A program made the position numbers and the translations under genes. A stretch of 55,928 nucleotides of DNA from Gammaproteobacteria bacterium (GTDB lineage Bacteria; Pseudomonadota; Gammaproteobacteria; SZUA-140). The DNA lies in NCBI GenBank assembly GCA_003230085.1, contig QIGV01000179.1, positions 1 through 55,928 on the forward strand, read 5' to 3'. The notes below the pieces were generated by a model. That model was given only the letters and a program-made list of their open reading frames with translations, was not told where the DNA came from and made no database searches. This document shows, in pieces, positions 53,004 to 55,928 of the stretch. Positions within the stretch are counted from its first letter, which is position 1. Every line of letters starts with the position of its first letter.

Positions 53004-54545
53004 ATGAATGCCATTGAGCTGAGTATCTTCGCCAGCCGTGTTAATGCCATTTGCGATGAAATGGGCGCGGTCCTGCAACGCGCAGCGCTGTCACCCAATA
53101 TCAAGGACCGGCGGGATTTCTCCTGTGCTATTTTTGACGCAGCGGGCAGCCTATGCGCTCAGGCGGCTCATATCCCTGTCCATCTTGGCAGTATGGCCTA
53201 CGCCATGGGCGATATCGTCAGCAAGATGGGCTGGCATTCGGGTGATACCGTGATAGTTAATGATCCTTATCTGGGCGGCACGCATCTTCCCGATGTTACG
53301 CTCATTTCCCCCGTCTTTATGCCAGAGTCGGATGAGAGCCTTATTGGCTTTGTGGTAAATCGTGCCCACCATGCCGATATTGGCGCATCGTCACCCGGTT
53401 CCATGCCGATATCAAGAACGCTGGAGGAAGAGGGAATAGTCATTCCGCCAAGCTATCTCATGCGAGGAGACGAGATTGATAAGCATGTGATGTCAACCAT
53501 CATGGCGGGTACCCGTAACGAGGTCCAGGCACATGGGGATTATGCCGCCCAGATTAGCGCCAATCGTTGTGGCGTACGGCGTCTGCAGGTACTTGTACGG
53601 GGTATTGGCAATGACCATTTTCGCCTGGCATTGCAAGCGCTGAACGACTACGCCGAGCGCCTGGCGCGGCGTAGTCTGGTTAATATCCCTGATGGCTGTT
53701 ATCGCTATGCCGATGTGATGGATGATGATGGTGCCAATATGCAGGATATTCCTGTGCAGGTGGCCATCACAGTTAAGCAGGGGAATATTCTGGTCGATTT
53801 TAGCGGCACTGCCGCGCAGGTGCCTGGCAATATCAACTGCCCACTTTCGGTCGCTGCGGCCGCTGTATACTATGTGTTTCGCTGCCTGATGCCAGCACAC
53901 ACACCGGCCTGCGCGGGTAGCTTCCGATCCATCAAGTTGTTTGCCCCGCAAGGATGCCTGCTCAATGCAAACAGACCTGCGGCGGTAGCCGCGGGTAATG
54001 TCGAGACCAGTATGCGAATTGTCGATGTCGTACTAGGTGCTTTGGCTGATGCAATTCCGGAGCAGATTCCTGCAGCCAGTCAAGGCAGCATGAATAATAT
54101 TGCCATGGGTGGAGACTATGCGGGTGGGGCCTGGGATTATTACGAGACTTTAGGTGGCGGTATGGGTGCGGGTGGGCGCGGTGGTGGTCTCAGCGCCATT
54201 CACTCCCATATGACCAATACCCTCAATACACCTATTGAAAGTGCCGAGATGCATTTTCCGTTGCGTATCAGACGCTACCAGATCAGGCGCGGATCAGGAG
54301 GGCAAGGGGAGTTTCCGGGTGGGGATGGCCTGGTGCGGGAATATGAATTTCTTGCCCCGACAACGGTCACATTACTAACCGAGCGACGTCGGCACCGTCC
54401 ATGGGGCCTGCAGGGCGGACAACCTGGCAAGCAGGGGAAAAACTTCCTGAATGGCCAAAAACTACCCGCCAAGACCGTTTTGGAGGTCATGCCGGGAGAT
54501 CGTCTGCGTATTGAAACGCCGGGAGGTGGGGGTTGGGGGCAATAA
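53004..54545 (+). CDS. Hydantoinase B / oxoprolinase family protein (HyuB)
   Basis: The 513-residue protein begins with the HyuB pattern SRVNAICDEMGAVLQRAALS and has IKDRRDFSCAIFD, PVHLGSMAYAM, VNDPYLGGTHLPDVT, NRAHHADIGASSPGSMP and a late GGDGLVREYEF. It covers the full B subunit. These enzymes hydrolyse five-membered cyclic amides such as N-methylhydantoin or 5-oxoproline with ATP, normally together with an A subunit. No HyuA is present in the window, so either the partner is encoded elsewhere or the protein has another role. It is transcribed away from sodB. Confidence 0.9.
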   Translation: MNAIELSIFASRVNAICDEMGAVLQRAALSPNIKDRRDFSCAIFDAAGSLCAQAAHIPVHLGSMAYAMGDIVSKMGWHSGDTVIVNDPYLGGTHLPDVTLISPVFMPESDESLIGFVVNRAHHADIGASSPGSMPISRTLEEEGIVIPPSYLMRGDEIDKHVMSTIMAGTRNEVQAHGDYAAQISANRCGVRRLQVLVRGIGNDHFRLALQALNDYAERLARRSLVNIPDGCYRYADVMDDDGANMQDIPVQVAITVKQGNILVDFSGTAAQVPGNINCPLSVAAAAVYYVFRCLMPAHTPACAGSFRSIKLFAPQGCLLNANRPAAVAAGNVETSMRIVDVVLGALADAIPEQIPAASQGSMNNIAMGGDYAGGAWDYYETLGGGMGAGGRGGGLSAIHSHMTNTLNTPIESAEMHFPLRIRRYQIRRGSGGQGEFPGGDGLVREYEFLAPTTVTLLTERRRHRPWGLQGGQPGKQGKNFLNGQKLPAKTVLEVMPGDRLRIETPGGGGWGQ

Positions 54546-54631
54546 AAGGATGAATAACCTATTGGAATAGTCAGGTATTTGTCATATCATTACAGGTCAA
54601 GTGTATTTGAGTTCAAATGAGGATCAGAAGT

Positions 54632-54961
54632 ATGGAAGTAATGGAAAGAATTAAACAACAGGTCGAGGGAAATTCTATCGTCCTCTATATGAAAGGCTCA
54701 CCTCAGTTTCCGATGTGCGGTTTTTCAGGTCATGTCGTACAAGCGCTGCAAACATGCGATGCCGAATTTCAGCACGTCGATATCCTGTCCGATCCTGAGA
54801 TTCGCGCTAATCTGCCCAACTATGCCAATTGGCCGACTTTTCCCCAGCTCTATATCAATGGTGAACTGGTGGGGGGGTGCGATATTGTGATGGAGCTTTA
54901 TCAACGCGGTGAATTGCAGAAAATGATACAAGCCGCTTGTGGCAACAGCGCGGTGGGGTAA
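54632..54961 (+). CDS. grxD: Monothiol glutaredoxin, Grx4 type
   Basis: The 109-residue protein has LYMKGSPQFPMCGFSG with the monothiol CGFS site, ANWPTFPQLYINGELVGGCD for glutathione binding, and ELYQRGEL. Proteins of this class bind a 2Fe-2S cluster as a dimer and pass it to iron-sulfur proteins. ATG 54632 is chosen over 54617 because aggatcag provides a ribosome binding site at the proper distance. Confidence 0.95.
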   Translation: MEVMERIKQQVEGNSIVLYMKGSPQFPMCGFSGHVVQALQTCDAEFQHVDILSDPEIRANLPNYANWPTFPQLYINGELVGGCDIVMELYQRGELQKMIQAACGNSAVG

Positions 54962-54990
54962 TTTATTTTCTTCGAACCCTGATAATAGTG

Positions 54991-55025
54991 CGTAGGTTGG
55001 GCTGAGGCACGAAGCCCAACCTACG
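54991..55025. repeat. REP-like palindromic element
   Basis: A perfect 13-base inverted repeat (cgtaggttgggct / agcccaacctacg) has a nine-base loop, between the convergent grxD and rnt genes. The GTAGGTTGGG...CCCAACCTAC form is widespread as an intergenic repeat in proteobacteria and is the type of element linked to REP-associated tyrosine transposases. It may also end transcription from both sides. Confidence 0.8.
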
Positions 55026-55028
55026 ATT

Positions 55029-55694
55029 CTAATTTCCCTGAGTTGAATTACCTGCTATCTGTGGCGGGGCGTTCTCCCGCCACTCATCCCAGCAATTCAC
55101 AATGGTGCAAAACAGGTCTGCGGTTTTCTCCGCGTCATAAATGGCGGAATGAGCCTGTTCACTGTCCCAGGGCAGGTCCGCTGCCTGAACAGCACGGGCC
55201 AGGACAGTTTGCCCATAGGCCAGCCCCGCCATGGTGGCGGTGTCAAAGGTGCTGAAGGGGTGAAAAGGGTTGCGTTTGAGGTTGCAGCGGGCGGCTGCGG
55301 CATTGACGAAGCCTAAATCCATGCCTGGATTGTGACCTACCAGAATAGCCCGGTTGCAGCCGGTTTCTTTCAGTTCCTGACGTATGGCCTGAAAAACCGA
55401 CTTCATGGCTTCCTGCTCAGGCACTGCAAGTCTGAACGGGTGGTAAGGATCGATACCCGTAAAGGCCAGGGATTTGGGATCAAGATTTGCGCCCTCGAAG
55501 GGCTCAACTTGAAAGGCCAGGGTTTTGGTCTGGGATAGCCGGCCATCTTCTCCCATCTCCAGTATAACCGCAGCGATTTCCAACAAGGCATCGGTCTGTG
55601 AATTGAAACCCCCTGTTTCTACATCCACCACAACGGGCAGATAACCGCGGAAGCGATTTACTATCTGCGGCTTTTCATTGTTCTCAGACTGCAT
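55029..55694 (-). CDS. rnt: Ribonuclease T
   Basis: The 221-residue protein has the exonuclease motifs of the DEDD family: VVDVETGG (Exo I), [11 protein letters not shown] (Exo II) and [14 protein letters not shown] (Exo III, His and Asp). Its opening [18 protein letters not shown] is typical of RNase T, which trims tRNA and other 3' ends. ATG 55694 overlaps the TGA of the upstream pyrC, so the two are coupled, as the pyrC-rnt pair is in Pseudomonas. Confidence 0.95.
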   Translation of the reverse strand: MQSENNEKPQIVNRFRGYLPVVVDVETGGFNSQTDALLEIAAVILEMGEDGRLSQTKTLAFQVEPFEGANLDPKSLAFTGIDPYHPFRLAVPEQEAMKSVFQAIRQELKETGCNRAILVGHNPGMDLGFVNAAAARCNLKRNPFHPFSTFDTATMAGLAYGQTVLARAVQAADLPWDSEQAHSAIYDAEKTADLFCTIVNCWDEWRENAPPQIAGNSTQGN

Positions 55695-55927
55695 CACCGG
55701 GTTCCATTGAGGTGCCAGTTCACCGTTGTACCAGCCCGGAACGGGATCAGATTGCCATCATCAAAGGGGTAGCTATCCGGTACCGTCCATGGCTCTTTGA
55801 GCAGCCAAATGCTTGTTTTGTTTTGGGGGAGTTTATAAAACGCAGCGCAATGCACACTGCTAAACCCTTCCAGCATATTCAGGGCGCCTGCCTTTTCAAA
55901 GACTTCTGCATAGAGCGCCAGGGCGGC
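55694..55927 (-). CDS. pyrC: Dihydroorotase, C-terminal part (cut by window edge)
   Basis: The frame is open to the right edge and ends TGA at 55694. The visible 77 residues include [52 protein letters not shown], which match the C-terminus of PyrC-type dihydroorotase (pyrimidine synthesis). The zinc ligands lie outside the window. Confidence 0.88.
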   Translation of the reverse strand, partial: AALALYAEVFEKAGALNMLEGFSSVHCAAFYKLPQNKTSIWLLKEPWTVPDSYPFDDGNLIPFRAGTTVNWHLNGTR

Positions 55928-55928
55928 A

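Overview
The window looks like a chromosomal segment of a gammaproteobacterium. The right end carries a Gammaproteobacteria-type housekeeping set: pyrC-rnt, a CGFS monothiol glutaredoxin, an iron superoxide dismutase, argD-argF and cytochrome c4. From memory, several of these also lie near one another in Pseudomonas. The species cannot be named from sequence alone. The stretch from about 7 to 29 kb is visibly richer in A/T than the right end, as is common for polysaccharide loci that move between strains.

Layout. (1) 1-6.4 kb: two convergent genes for large secreted multidomain proteins. They share a jelly-roll-like module with the motif DWIHWG and overlap tail to tail at an apparent rearrangement point. 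(2) 6.9-18.6 kb and 23.5-28.3 kb: a sulfated-polysaccharide locus with six divergent sulfotransferases, six GT4 and one GT2 glycosyltransferases, a GINT1-N-like beta-propeller protein and a multi-pass Wzy/ligase-like membrane protein. (3) 18.6-23.2 kb: three exported proteins inside that locus: a putative glycoside hydrolase, a Thr/Gly-repeat lipoprotein and a discoidin-domain protein. Two perfect CRP-type operators lie upstream of the lipoprotein gene. (4) 28.3-38.0 kb: a compact minus-strand biosynthetic operon encoding an oxalate-CoA-ligase-like adenylation domain fused to a carrier domain, an isocitrate lyase/PEP mutase superfamily enzyme, a C-A-T-TE NRPS, an oxalyl-CoA-decarboxylase-like ThDP enzyme and an Sfp-type phosphopantetheinyl transferase; a sulfotransferase gene follows. 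(5) 38.6-47.3 kb: envelope genes for polysaccharide export: a membrane J-like protein, a YjbE-like protein, YjbH, a multi-SLBB Wza-like protein and Wzz. (6) 47.5-55.9 kb: cytochrome c4, an FbpC-like ATPase, argF, argD, a Nudix hydrolase, a frameshifted sodB, hyuB, grxD, a REP-like palindrome, rnt and the 3' end of pyrC.

How the genes may work together. The glycosyltransferases build an oligosaccharide, the membrane protein polymerises it, the sulfotransferases add sulfate from PAPS, and the Wzz/Wza/YjbH group sets chain length and exports it. No Wzx flippase and no priming phosphoglycosyl transferase is visible, so the pathway is incomplete here. The best candidate for an undescribed system is the NRPS operon. 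Its ligase resembles oxalate-CoA ligase but carries its own carrier domain. Its lyase belongs to the superfamily that includes oxaloacetate hydrolase. Its ThDP enzyme resembles oxalyl-CoA decarboxylase but has Gln in place of the usual catalytic Glu, and it shares an N-terminal LSPxKRALL motif with the NRPS. Together these suggest assembly-line use of an oxalyl- or formyl-type C2/C1 unit on a carrier protein. This is inference: no product or database match was available.

Limits: domains, starts and alignments were judged by eye. Domain positions are approximate, and several start codons are uncertain and flagged as such.
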